From the NCBI GenBank assembly GCA_963776935.1, contig CAVZOP010000002.1, positions 1,240,001 to 1,304,000 on the forward strand: a stretch of 64,000 bases of DNA, written 5' to 3'. Made by a program: the position numbers and the translations under genes. The notes below the pieces were generated by a model. The model ran no database searches and was not told the DNA's origin. It saw only the letters and a program-made list of their open reading frames with translations. Source of the stretch: JALOLG01 sp963776935. GTDB taxonomy: Bacteria; Actinomycetota; Acidimicrobiia; Acidimicrobiales; Ilumatobacteraceae. Each line of letters opens with the position of its first letter. Position 1 is the stretch's first letter. This document shows, one piece after another, positions 8,527 through 21,600 of the stretch.

Positions 8527-10216
8527 ATGACGTTCGGCTTCGGACCCGGTCTCGATCTCGAGACCCTCGACATGATTCTCGACTCCATCACGGAGTTCGC
8601 CCGTCGCGAGCTGCCCGACAGCGTGCTCATCGAGCTCGACGAGCGCGACGAGTTCCCCGCCGATGTGATCCACAAGATGTGCAGCAGCGAGCTCGGCATC
8701 CAACTCCTGTTCATCGCCGAGGAATACGGCGGCATGGGCGGCGGAACGTTCGACATCTACCGCGTCTGCGAGCGCATGGCCCGCATCGACGTGGGTGTCG
8801 CCACCGCCGTGCTCGCCACGTTCCTCGGCAGCGACCCGATCACCGTCGGCGGTACGCCGGAACAGAAGAAGGAGTGGATGAGCCGGATCGCCGACAAGGG
8901 GCTGCTGATGGCGTACGGAGCCACCGAGCCCGAAGCCGGGAGCGATCTGGCGGCGCTGAAGACAGTGGCGGTGCCCGTCACCGACGACGGCGTAGTGGTC
9001 GGCTATCGCATCACCGGGCGCAAGCAGTGGATCTCCAACGGCGGGGTCGCCGACCTCTACTCGATCCTCGCCAACGCGCCCGGCGGTCCGTCGTGGTTCG
9101 TGCTCGACGCGCGGCACTCGAAGGATTCGCTCACGGCGAGCCAGAGAACAAGCACGGCATCCGGCTCAGCAACACCGCCGCCCTCTTCCTCGACGACGTC
9201 GCGGTCGACGCCGAGCATCTCGTCGGCGGCGTCGAGGGCCAGGGGCTCGTGCAGGCCCAGCAAGTGTTCGGCTACACACGGCTGATGGTGGCCGCGTTCG
9301 GGCTCGGCGCTGGTTGGGCCGCGCTCGACGTGGCGATCCCGTACTCGGTCGAACGCATCCAGGCCGGCGGCCCCCTGTCCGAGAAGCAGGGATACACGCA
9401 CAAGCTCATCGTCCCCCATGCGATCCGGCTCGAGGCCGCCCGCGCCTACATCGAAGAGACGGCCGAGCGCATCGACACCGACGACGGAACCTGTTCAACA
9501 CCGAGGGCGCGATCGCCAAGTACATGGCCACCGAGGCCGGCAACGGTGCGGCCGACGCGGCCATCCAGGCGCTCGGTGGCTACGGCTTCGTCCACGAGTA
9601 CATGGTCGAGAAGATCAACCGCGACGTGCGGATCACCACGATCTACGAAGGCACGTCCGAGATCATGGAGATGACCATCGGGCGCGACCGGTGGCAACAG
9701 CACCTCAAGACGTCCGGGCCGCTACTACCACGAGCAGGCCGAGGCGCTCGAAGTGCTGCACCTCACCGATCCCGCCGTGTCGGCGCCGACGTGGCCGCCC
9801 AGGCCCACCACGCCCTCGCCGAGGTCATGGAGGCCTGCCGGGTCGTCCGGCTCACCCGCAACCAGCACGTGCTCCTCCGGCTCGGGGAGTTGGTGGCATG
9901 GACCGAGTGCTCCGCCGCGCTGGCGCGGCGGGCGGCCCGTGCGGCCGCCGGTGCGTCTGCCGCGCCAAGGGTGACCAGCGGTTCGACGCCGCCGCGCTTG
10001 CGGCGATGAGCCGAGTGTTCGCTCGCGAGGCCGCCCTGAAGGTGGCCACGCGAGGGCCTGCGATGGCTGCACGGCGCGGAGTCCGGACGTCGATCCCGAC
10101 CTCGAGCAGCGGACGTCGGGCCTGACCGACGTGTTGGCCGCCCAGCGCGGGCTCTCGATACGGACGACATGCGACGCGCTGTAGGCCGATCGCGACTCTA
10201 CGGGCGGACGTCATGA
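8527..10216 (+). CDS. Acyl-CoA dehydrogenase, long form (several frameshifts)
   Basis: This is an FAD-dependent acyl-CoA dehydrogenase that would pass electrons to an electron-transfer flavoprotein. MTFGFGPGLDLETLDMI follows a GGAG site. Family motifs appear in order: YGATEPEAGSDLAALKT (FAD-binding loop), GRKQWISNGG, ENKHGIRLSNTAALFLDDV, and TIYEGTSEIMEMTIGRDRW with the catalytic-region glutamate. The chain moves between frames near 9122, 9490, 9722, 9785, 9960, 10050 and 10140, always resuming recognisable sequence. Repaired length is about 563 codons, normal for the type with an extra C-terminal domain. Its last codons (RSRLYGRTS, TGA at 10214-10216) overlap the synthase ATG, so the two are translationally coupled. 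Confidence 0.8.
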
Positions 10217-13200
10217 GCCGAGACCACCCAACCCCCATCGCAATCGTCGGCGTCGGCGCGATCCTGCCCGACGCTCCCGACGTCGCCGACCTTCTGGCGC
10301 AATGTCGAGCAAGGGCGCTACTCGCATCAGCGACGTTCACCCCCACCGCTGGGATCCCGACCTGTACTTCGACCCCGATCCGAAGGCGCCCGAGCGGACC
10401 TACTCGCAAGATCGGGGGCTGGGTGCGCGAGTGGGAATGGGCGCCGCTCGCGCTGGCACCTGCCGATCCCGCCGAAGGTCGGCGACGCGATGGACGACGC
10501 CCAGAAGTGGGCCGTCGCCTGCACCCACGCCGCGCTGACCGACTACGGCTGGCCGGAGCGCACACTCGACACCGAGCGCACGGCAGTCATCCTCGGCAAC
10601 GCGATGGCCGGCGAGAAGCACTACGAGACCGCCTTGCGTATCGCCTTCCCCGAGGTCGCTCGCCAGCTCGCCGCGGCGCCGTCGTTCACCGGGTTACCGG
10701 CCGACCTCCGTGCCGCGATCACGGCCGAGTTGCTCGGCCGCTTCAACGACATGACGCCTGCGCTCACCGAGGACACGATGCCGGGCGAGCTCGGCAACTG
10801 CATCGCCGGCCGCGTCGCCAACCTGTTCGACCTCCACGGGCCGAACTACATCGTCGACGCCGCCTGCGCGTCGGCGATGGCCGCGTTCGACGCGTCGATC
10901 GCGGGCCTCGCCGCCGGTACGTTCGACGTCGCGATCAGCGGTGGCATCGACCGCAACATGGGCGCCGCGACGTACGTCAAGTTCTGCAAGATCGGCGCCC
11001 TCTCGGCCACGGGCACCCGGCCGTTCGACGTTGGTGCCGACGGGTTCGTGATGGGCGAAGGAGCGGCGCTGTTCGTCCTCAAGCGCCTCGCCGACGCCGA
11101 GCGCGACGGTGACCGCATCTACGCGGTCGTGCGCGGCATCGGTGGAGCCAGCGATGGCAGGGGCAAGGGCATCACCGCCCCGAATCCCGTTGGCCAGCGG
11201 CTGGCGGTGGAGCGCGCCTGGCGCAACGCCGGGTTGTCGCCGGAGGTCGTGCTCGCTGGTCGAAGCGCACGGAACGTCGACACGAGTCGGCGACGTGGTC
11301 GAGGTCAGCAGCATTGCCGACGTCTTCGCGTCGGCCGACATCGCACCCGGGCAGCATCGCCCTCGGTTCGGTGAAGTCGAACATCGGTCACCTCAAGGCG
11401 GCGGCCGGCGCGGCCGGGCTGCTCAAGGCCACGCTGGCGCTCCACGCCAAGGTCGATCCCGCCCAGCCTCGGTTTCCGCGAGCCCAACCCCAACATCGAT
11501 TGGGCGTCGTCACCGTTCCACGTCAACACCGAGCTCACCGAGTGGAAGGTGCCCGCCGGGCAGCGTGCGTTGCGCCGGCGTCAGCGCGTTCGGTTTCGGT
11601 GGCACCAACTTCCACACCGTGCTCGAGGAGTACGTGCCCGGTCACCTGCGTGGTGACGGGCCCCGTTTTGTCGCCGTCGGAGCCGACCTCGGCACGTCAA
11701 CCGTCGAGCGCAGGCACTGTCAAGGCCCCACGTCGGGGCGCACTGGTGCTCGGCGCCGAGACCGAAGCCGAGTTGGGCGAGAAACTCCCGCGTGTGCAGG
11801 CCGAGTGCCGCCGCCGGCCGAGCGCCCGCACCCGAGGCTCCGACGGCGGCGGCGCTGACGCGCGCCGGAGCGGGTCGCCATCGACTACGGCGACGCCGCC
11901 GAACTGGCCGACAAGGCGGCCAACGCACTGGAGGCGCTGGCGCGAGGTGGTGCGGCGTGGAAGCTGCTCCAGGGCCGCGGCATCTTCCGCGGGCGCGGTC
12001 CGGCCGGCAAGGTGGCCTTCCTCTACACCGGGCAGGGCTCGCAGTACGCCAACATGCTCGGCACGTTGCGCGGCCAACGAGCCGGTCGTCGCCGCCACCT
12101 TCGCCGAGGCCGACGAGGTGATGACCCCGCTGTTGGGTCGCCCGCTGACCGACGTGATCTTCGTCGATCCGACGTCACCGGAACGGACGGCCGAGGCCGA
12201 AGACGAGCTTCGACATACCGAGATCACCCAGCCCGCGGTGCTCGCCGTCGACATCGCGCTCACCCGGCTGCTGGGCGAGTACGGCGTGCGTCCCCGACAT
12301 GGTGATGGGCCACAGCCTCGGCGAGTACGGCGCGCTCGTCGCCGCCGGCAGCTATGACATTCCCCGCCGCCCTCGAGGCGGTCAGCGCGAGGGGTCACGA
12401 GATGGCCCATCTGTCGATCGACGACGCCGGACTGATGGCGGCAGTGATGGGGCCGCTGGAGACCGTCGAGGATGTCGTCGCGTCGATCGACGGCAACGTG
12501 GTCATCGCCAACGTGAACTCCACGACGCAAGTCGGTGATCGGGGGTGCTACCGATGCGGTGCTGGCCGCCGAGCAGGTGTGCGCCGACCGCGGGCTGACG
12601 ACGGTTCGTCTGCCGGTGAGCCACGCGTTCCACACGACGATCGTGGCGCCAGTCAGCGAACCACTGCGCCGCACCCTCGAGCGTCTCGAGCTGCGGTCGC
12701 CAATGCTGCCGATCGTCGCCAACGTCACCGGCGACTTCTACCCGAGCGGACCCGATGTCGTGCCGGCGATGCTCGATCTGCTCGCAGGACAGGTCGCGGC
12801 GCCGGTGCAGTTCGTCGCCGGCCTCCGCCGCCTTGCCGCTGCCGGCGCCACGGGTGTTCGTCGAGGTCGGTCCGAAGTGGGCACTGCGCGGATTCGTCGC
12901 CGACGTTCTCGGCAACGACCCGAGCGGCGATGAGATCGTCAATCTCGCCACCAACCACCCGAAGGCCGGTGACATCGTGAGCTTCAACCAGGCGTTGTGC
13001 GGCCTCTACGCGGCAGGGCTCGGGCGTGGCCGTACCGAGGTCGTGGCAGCGGCTTCACCACCCGAGATCCACGTGCCGGCCGAACGCGTCGATCGCACCG
13101 ACGATCCCTCCGCCGGGTGCGCCCACGACCAGAATCCAGGGGCGCCGATGTCACAGGCGCTGGCGACCCCAGCGACGCCGGCGACCGACGCGACAGCCTC

Positions 13201-16200
13201 CGATCAGGTCTATCTCGAGCTCGGCCATCTGTTCGCCGACTTCCTCGACCGTGGCCGGGCGGTCTACGCCGCCTCTGAGAAGGTCGTGCCGTCCGATCGC
13301 GGCGGGCTCGACGAGCCGGTCGTCATCACCGGCGCAGCCCTCGGTACCCCCGGCACCGCCCATATCTTCGACGATGCCAACCTTGGCCTCCTCCTGAACG
13401 GCGAGCAGTTCATCGGCGCGATCCCGACGCATCATCCGCAACGAGATCCTCGAACACCGGATCACCCGGCTCGTGAAGAGCGATCATGGTGCGTCGTTCG
13501 AGACGATCGACAGCCCGAGCGACGTGCTCAAGCTGGCCGCCCGCGGCGGTGCGCTCGACCTCGGTCGCCGAGTTCGGTGTCGATCGCCGACCGGGTGGCC
13601 GCCTACGGGCGCACGACGCAGCTGGCGATCGGGGCCGGCTTCGACGCCCTGCGTGACGCCGGGCATCCCACTGGCCATGCGCTACAAGACGACGCATCTC
13701 GGCACCCAGCTGCCCGAGCGCTGGGGCCTTCCCGACGAGCTCCGCGACGACACCGGCGTGATCTTCGCCTCAGCGTTCCCGGGCATCGAGGAGTTCGCGG
13801 CCGACGTCGCGTGCCTTCGCAGCCGACCAGACCCGACGCGAGGAGCGGGCCGAGCTGGAGGCGATCCGGATCCAGCCTCGGCGGACGTCGACGGCGCTGA
13901 CATGGCGCTCGACGAGATCGACCGTCGGATTGCACGACCTCGCCAAGTTGATCGACGACGAGCCCGTACGGCTTCGACCGTCGCTTCCTGTTCCACGTCC
14001 TGTCGATGGGCCACTCCCAGTTCGCTGACCTCATCGGCGCCCGAGGCCCGAACACGCAGATCAACTCGGCATGTGCCAGCACCACCCAGGCCGTGGCGCT
14101 CGCCGAGGACTGGGATCCGCGCCGGCCGTTGCCGTCGCGTCGTCGTGATCGCGGCCGACGATGTCACCTCCGACGAGCTTCTCGGCTGGTTCGGCTCCGG
14201 CTTCCTCGCGAGCGGGAGCGGCGGCCACCGACGAAGATGTCGACCGAGGCAGCGATCCCGTTCGACCGCCGCCGCCACGGGATGATCCTCGGCATGGGTG
14301 CCGCTGCACTCGTGGTGGAGCGCGCCGATGCCGCGCGCGAGCGTGGCCTGGAGCCGATCTGCGAGGTGCTCGGGACCGGCGACCGCCAACAGCGCCTTCC
14401 ACGGAACCCGGCTTGACGTCGACCACATCGGCGACGTGATGGAGCAGCTCGTCGCCGGTGCCGAGGCACGCACGGGTCTCGACCGCCACGTGATCGCTCC
14501 CGCGACGGTGTTCGTGTCGCACGAGACCTACACCCCGGCACGGGGCGGAAGCGCGTCGGCCGAGATCTTCGCCCTGCGGCGGGTGTTCGGCGCCGACGCC
14601 GACCGACTCGTCATCGCCAACACCAAGGGCTTCACAGGTCATCCGATGGGTGTCGGCCTCGAAGACGTCGTGGCGGTCAAGGCACTCGAGACGGGCATCG
14701 TCCCGCCGGTCGCCAACTTCCGCGAGCCCGACCCGGAGCTCGGCGCCGCTCAACCTGTCGAAGGGCGGGGTCGTACCCGATCGAGTACGCCCTGCGGCTG
14801 GCCGCCGGATTCGGGTCGCAGATCTCGATGCTGCTGCTGCGCCGGCTCCCCGCACCCGACGGTCGCCGCCGCAGCCCCGACGAGCTCGGCTACGCCTACC
14901 GCGCTCGGCGATCCGGCCCGTTTCGCCAGCTGGCTCGCGCGCATCAGCGGCGACCCCGCCGCCGAGCTCGAGTTGGTGCAGCGCCGCCTGCGGCTGGTCG
15001 ATCACGGCCCCAGCCGCCGCAACGCCCACGCCATCGCCACTGACGTCACGTAGGCCACCTCGCGCTCCCGCCACGTCCCCTACCGCGCTCGCCGCGCCGT
15101 GCCCGAGCCGGCGGTCGTCGAGCCGGCCGTCGTGTCGGTCGACGCGGTCGCCGAACGCATCGTGGCGCTGATCGCCGAACAGACCGGCTACCCCGCCGAG
15201 ATGCTGGCAATCGACCTCGACCTCGAAGCCGACCTCGGCATCGACACCGTCAAACAAGCCGAACTGTTCGCCACCGATCCGCGAGCGAATACGGCAATCG
15301 AACGCGACGACAACCTCAAACTCCGCGACTACCCGACCCTCAACCACGTCGTCGGCTTCGTCCGCGACCGCACCCCACAACCAGTCACCACCCAACGACC
15401 CGGCCGACCACCACCCGACCACCGACCGTCGTGCCCGACCACGGTCGCCGCTCCGGCCGTGTCGGTGCGGTCGCTGCCGGTCGAGGTCGGTCGCGCGTGT
15501 TAACGCATCGTGGCGCTGATCGCCGAACAGACCGGCTACCCCGCCGAGATGCTGGCAATCGACCTCGACCTCGAAGCCGACCTCGGCATCGACACCGTCA
15601 AACAAGCCGAACTGTTCGCCACCATCCGCGGCGAATACGGCATCGAACGCGACGACAACCTCAAACTCCGCGACTACCCGACCATCAACCACGTCGTCGG
15701 CTTCGTCCGCGACCGCACCGCCACAACCAGTACCACGAACGGGCCAGCGCCGAACCGACCACCACCCAACCAGCGACCGACGTGCCCGACGGCCGTCGCC
15801 GCCCCGGCCGTGTCGGTGGTCGTGTCGGTCGAGGCGGTCGCCGAACGCATCGTGGCGCTGATCGCCGAACAGACCGGCTACCCCGCCGAGATGCTCGCAG
15901 CCGACCTCGACCTCGAAGCCGACCTCGGCATCGACACCGTCAAACAAGCCGAACTGTTCGCCACCATCCGCGGCGAATACGGCATCGAACGCGACGACAA
16001 CCTCAAACTCCGCGACTACCCCACCATCAACCACGTCGTCGGCTTCGTCCAGCGACCGCACCCCACAACAAGTCACCAGCGACCCGGCCACCACCGACGG
16101 CCGCCGACGGACCCGCTCCGGCCACGGCAGCCGGCATCGGCGACCCGGGCGTTGAGGTTGACAGCTTCCCGCGTCGTGTGCCCGTCGTCGTCCTGCGTCC

Positions 16201-18695
16201 CGCGCTCGAGCACTGCATGCCCCACGGGTGTCACGCTCGGTGCCGGCAGCCGGGTGTTCGTGCATGGCCGACGTCGGTGGCGTCGGCGGGAGCCGTCGTC
16301 GACGGCCTGCACCAGCTCGGCGTCGAGACGTTCGTCGTCGACGACGCGCCCGATGCCGATGACGCTCGTCGCGTCTGCTCGCGTCATGGCAGCGAGGCAG
16401 GCCCGGTCACCGGCGTGTACTGGCTGCCCGCGCTCGACGACGAGGGTCCGCACGCCACACTCGACCGCGACCACGCTGGAGCGAAGGCATCCGGGTACGC
16501 GTGAAGCTGCTCGCAGCGAGCCATGCGCGAGTTGTACGGCGACATCGCACCCCCAGCCACGTTCCTGGTCACGTGCCACCCGCCTCGGCGGGCATCACGG
16601 GTACGGCCCAGCCGGCGCAAGTGCTCCGATGGGTGGGGCTGTGACCGGCTTCACCAAGGCCTACGCACATGAGCGCGTCGACGCGCTGGTCAAAACGGTC
16701 GACTTCGGTTCGGGTGACGACGCAACGGGCGATCGCCGAGTGCCTGCTCGCCGAGACGCTCCACGATCCCGGCGCGCGTCGAGGTCGGTCGACTGTCGAC
16801 GGGCAGCGCTGGAGCGTCGCCCTCGCTTCCGAGGTGCCGGCCGCCGATGGCGGCCCAGAACGGTCGCTCACGCCCGAGAGCGTGTTCGTGATCACGGGTG
16901 CGGCCGGCAGCATCGTCTCGGCCATCACCGCCGACCTCGCCGACGTGCGGCGGTACGTTCCACCTGCTCGACCTCGTTCCCGAGCCCGACCCGGCCGACC
17001 ACGACCTCGAGCTGTTCGTCACCGATCGCGATGGCCTCAAGCGCGACCTCGCTGAGCGCATCGCAGCGAGCGGTGAGCGAGCCACGCCGGCGCTGCGTCG
17101 AACTCGAACTCGCTCACCTCGAGCGGGCAAAGGCCGCGGCCGACGCGATCGACGCAGTCCGCCGCGCCGGGGGCAGCGCCCACTGGCATCAGGTCGACCT
17201 CACCGACGGCGAGGCAGTCGATGCCGTGCATGCGCGCCAGGTGCAGGCGAACCACGCCCGGGTCGACGTCCTGCTGCACGCAGCCGGCGTGGAGATCAGC
17301 CACTACGCTCGACGACAAGCCGCCCGCGCGAGTACGACCTCGTGTTCGGCGTCAAGATGCGATGGGTGGTTCAACCTGCTGCACGGCTTGGGAGACCTAC
17401 GAGCTCGGGACCGCGGTCGTCTTCAGCTCGATCGCCGGGCGCTTCGGCAACGGTGGCCAGACCGACTACAGCGCGGCCAACGATCTGCTGTGCAAGAGCA
17501 TCTCCAGCTTCCGCACCACCCGGCCGGAGTCGCGTGGCATCGCCATCGATTGGACGGCATGGGCGAGCATCGGGATGGCGAGCCGGGGCTCGATCCCGAA
17601 GATGATGGAGTTCGCCGGCATCGACATGCTGCCGCCCGAGGTCGGAGTGCCAGTCGTGCGGCGCGAGATCACGGCCGCCGGCCCCGGCGGCGAGATCGTC
17701 GATGGCCGGGAGCCTTGGCATGCTCCTCGCCGAGCGTGATGGGCTCGGACCCCGTCGTCGCCCGCGCGGCAGTCGAAGCCTTCGCCGGACCGATGCTCGG
17801 TGCCTTCACCGGGTGGACGGCGGCGGACGGCCTGGGGGTGCGCACCACGCTCGATCCGGCCGAGCAGGGCTTCCTCGACCATCACCGCATCGACGGCACG
17901 CCCGGTGCTGCCGGGCGTGATGGGCATCGAGGGCTTCGCCGAAGTGGCGGCGGCATCGGCCGGCGGGCTGGACGGCCGGTTGCGGTCGAGGACATAGACG
18001 TTCTTGGCACCGTGCAAGTTCTTCCGCGACGAACCCCGCGACCTCGAGCTTGTGGTACGACCACGCCTCGTCGGCGACGAGCTGGTGGCCGACTGCCGCC
18101 TGCTCACGCGCCGTTCGCTCGTCGGTCAGCCTGAGCAGCTCACCACCCACTTCAGCGGGCGGGTGCGACTTGCACGCAATCCGGCTCCCCCTCGTACGAT
18201 CGCTACGGAAGGCGATCGGCGTGGGCGAGCCGAGTGACTCGGGCGGTCGGCGCCGACGACATCTACCGCATCTACTTCCACGGACCCGCTTACCAGGTCG
18301 TCGACGTCGCCTGGCGCGACGGCGACCGTGTGGTCGGCCGACTGGCGGAGCAACCTCCCGCCCGACCACCACGCCCGGACGACGCGCCGCTGCTCGTCGA
18401 GCCTCGGTTGATCGAGCTGTGCTTCCAGACCGCCGGCATCCTCGAGCTCGGAACGACCGGCCGCCTGGCACTGCCGCTTCGGGTCGGCGCGGCTGGGATC
18501 GTTCCCCGTACCCGATCCGGTGGGTCGGTGGCGGGCCGTGGTGACGCCACACGCCGATGGTCGCGGTGTCGACGCCATCGTGATCGACGACGTCGGACAG
18601 GTCCGCCTCGACGCTCGAAGCGTACGAGACCATCGCACTGCCGGGCAGTGCCGACGACGACCGCGCTCGGACCACTGCGTCGGGCCATGCAATGA
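10213..18695 (+). CDS. PfaA-like iterative synthase: KS-AT-KS-ACP-ACP-ACP-KR-DH (many frameshifts)
   Basis: This is a multidomain fatty-acid/polyketide synthase of about 2830 residues, related to the PUFA synthase PfaA. KS1 spans about 10230-11640: WDPDLYFDPDPKAPERTYS, TEDTMPGELGNCIAGRVAN, active cysteine in VDAACASAMAAFD (codon 10865), EAHGTSTRVGD and SVKSNIGHLKAAAG. AT spans about 12000-12990: TGQGSQY and GHSLGEYGA (serine codon 12314). KS2 spans about 13310-14850: NSACASTTQ (cysteine codon 14072), SHETYTPARGG and NTKGFTGHPMG. Three ACPs lie at about 15130-16060. The KR, about 16600-17740, has VFVITGAAGS and SSIAGRFGNGGQTDYSAAND. A double hot-dog DH spans about 17800-18690: DHHRIDGTP then LPGVMGIEGF, and IYFHGPAYQ. 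No enoyl reductase is seen. Frame changes are dense from 10300 to 18650, and an in-frame TAA lies at 15501. The stop overlaps the next gene's ATG. Confidence 0.82.
15131..16060 (+). repeat. Three tandem, nearly identical ACP-coding repeats
   Basis: Copies run at about 15131-15372, 15504-15720 and 15830-16060, each about 210-240 bases with near-identical DNA over the ACP core and proline-rich linkers between. Each codes LIAEQTGYPAEML and ADLGIDTVKQAELFAT. The residue where PUFA-synthase ACPs carry the phosphopantetheine serine (LGIDS) is threonine (ACC) in all three. Against copies 2 and 3, copy 1 has three single-base insertions within about 30 bases (near 15273-15300). These cancel out, giving DPRANTAIERDD in place of IRGEYGIERDD. 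Confidence 0.9.
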
Positions 18696-21600
18696 ACCGG
18701 CGCGGGACCCGGGTCATTGACGCGGATCGCCGTCGTCGACGCCGACGAGATGGCACTGCGCCTGATCCGTGCGGTGCCGTGAGTACCGCCTCGAGCACGA
18801 CTGCGACCTTCGGGTCGTCGCGTTGCACGGCGAGGACGAGGCGGGCGCACTGTGGGTCCGCGAAGCGGACGAGGCGATCCTCATCGACGGTCGCGGCTGG
18901 GCCGACGCAGTGGCCGTCGAGCGGGCGCTCCTCACGGCCGCTGTCGACGCCGTGTGGGACGGTGCGGGATCCGTCGACGCGCGGCCGGCGCTCGGCGCGT
19001 GCTGCGCCCATCTCGGCATCCAGCGCATCGGAGCCGCCGCGGTGCCTACCCTGCCGGCCGAGACGTCCCGATCTCGAATCGCGAGTGCAAAGGCACGGAG
19101 CATCGCGGTGCACGCCGTCGTCGACGGCGATGGCAAGGCGCTGATCGCCGGCCTGTGCGAGGGCACCGTGGCCGATGGAGTCGGCGCAGCCTCAGCCAGC
19201 GCGACTGGAGTCGGAGCCTGCGGGACGAGGCCCAGCAGGTGCTCGCGGAGCGCGACCGGCCCGGGGGCGTGTTCGGTGATGTTTCTCGTCGGGTCCGACG
19301 ACGCCTGGTCGTTCGTCGGCGTGCGATCCGGGGCTCGACGCCGGGCATGCCGTCACCGAGATGACAACCGGGATCGATCTGGTGAAGCTCCAGCTCCACG
19401 TCGCCGACGGCGGCCGCCTCGACGAGCCGGCGGCGGAACCGAACGGCCACACGATCGCCGTGCGCCTGCACGCCCAGGATGCCGACCGACACATGCCGTT
19501 GGCGGCGGGAAAGGTCGCCTTGTTGCGCCTGCCGGGTGGTCACGGCGTCCGGATCGATCGGGGCGCGGCCGAAGGCGACCCGATCACACGCTACACAGGT
19601 GCCACGATCGCCACCCTCACCGCGTGGGGACGCAACCGGGATGAAGCCGCGGTGCGGCTGCGACGAGCGTTGGACGAGACCGTCGTGGTGATCGAAGGTG
19701 GCGCCACCAACCGAGGGAATCCTGCTCGAAGAGCTTGTCTCCCGGTTCGCACATGTCGGCGGGGACCGCCCTCGAGGAGCCACCGAACGCGGTGCTGGCC
19801 CTGCTCGCCGCGGCGATCGACTGCTACGACAGCGAGCTGATGGGCGATCACGCAAGCTTCTTCGCGTGGGGTCGGCGCGGTCGGCCGCAGGCGGCGAGCG
19901 ACATCTCGCGACGGGTACGAGCTCCGGCATCGCGGTAGCCGCTATGTGCTCGATGTGTCGCGCACAGGACCGATCCGATACCGCGTCCGCCTCGGCGACG
20001 CCCACATCGACGTCGACTTCCGCCGCACGGGCCGATACGAAGCCCGAATGGCGATCCCCGGGCGCGACTGCCGTGTGGTCTCGTCGGCGGCTGGAGCACA
20101 CCACGACGTGGAGGTCGACGGCAGCGCCCACCTCTTCGTGAGCGACGACGGGAGCATTGTGCGTGCTCCTGTGCCCGGCGTCGTCGTGTCGGTGTGCGTG
20201 GCGGCCGGCGACCAAGTCGACATGGGCGACGCGGTGGCCGTCGTCGAGAGCATGAAGCTCGAGACCATCGTCTCCGCCGCAACCGCCGGTCGCGTGCGCG
20301 AAGTACTGGTCAGCGCCAACGTGCAGGTACCAGCCGGGGCTGTGCTCGTGCGGCTCGAGGAGGTCGCCGCCGCTTCGCCCGTGTCCGGAAATCGCGCTCC
20401 GGTTGCCCGCCCCCGGTGCACCGGCAGGCAGGCACGCCCGTCGAACGCTGCGTCGCCAACGTGCTCACACTCAGCAACCTCCTGCTCGGCTACGACATCG
20501 GTCCCGGCGATGCGCGCGCCGCAGCCGATGACGAGGCCGACGTCTACCTCGCGCTCGGTGCCGACCCCGAGGTCCTCCGGCGCGAGATCGATCTCCTGAA
20601 GCTCTTCGCCGATCTGCAGATGCTCTTCCGGAACCGGCACGAACTCGCCGACGACGAGGTCAGAGTTCGCAGTCCGCGGGAGCACTTCTTCGCGTATCTC
20701 CGCTCACTCGACACCGATTCGCGAAGGGTTACCCGGCCGGTTCGTCGACGACCTCCGGCGGGCGCTCGCTCACTACGGCGTGCAATCCCTCGAGCCCGGC
20801 TCGGCCCTGCAGGGTGCTCTCTATCGGATCTTCCAGTCCGAGCAACGGGTGGCGACTCAACTGCCGGTAGTTGTCGCCGTGCTCGAGCGTTGGCTCCACG
20901 CCGTCGAGCCACTCACCGACACGAGTGGAGATGCACTGAGAGAGTGCCTCGACCACCTCATCGCGGCGACGGTGCACTCCTACCCGGTGATCGCCGACCT
21001 CGCCCGCGAGGTCCAGTACCAGCCAATTCGACAAGCCGGTGCTGGCCCGAGCAAGCGACGCCGAGCTCTCCGCGATGGAGCGGCATCTCGCCGCGCTCAA
21101 TGCCAACTCCGACGACACACCGCGCGCTGGCCATGTCAGCGCCCTCGTCGCGTCCCCGCAACCACTGGCACCGGCACTCCTCGGCCGAATGTCCCGCGTC
21201 GGAGAAGCGGAGCAGTGGGTCGCGCTCGAGGTGATGACTCGCCGCTACTACCGCATGCGGGCTCTCGGTGACCTCGAGCCCGTAGAGTGGCTGCGGCCAT
21301 CCGATGCTCCACAGCACGTACGACGACGCGGACGGCATCCGGGTCCACGTGCTCACGGCCACCGGCCCGATCGAACAGCTCGACGACATGGTCGCCGATG
21401 CTGCGAAGTGGGCGTGGGTCATGGTGGAGGGCCAGAGGATCGTGCTCGATCTGTACGCCTGGTCGGCGGGGCCGCTCGGCGATGCCGACGAGCTGGCCGG
21501 CGCCATCCGCGACGCGCTCGACGCGTCGCCGCTGCCTGCGACGGTCAGGCGAGTGGTCGTCGTCGCGGGCCGCGTCGGTTCGGAGCGGATGAGCTCCCTG

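Noticed and set aside
15131..16060. Regular DNA repeats that might suggest a repeat array or CRISPR
   Set aside because: The units are over 200 bases, are coding in frame and carry a clear ACP motif.
14061..16265. A 734-codon minus-strand open frame with three internal protein repeats
   Set aside because: It is the antisense of KS2 and the three ACP repeats; the protein repeats simply mirror the ACP DNA repeats.
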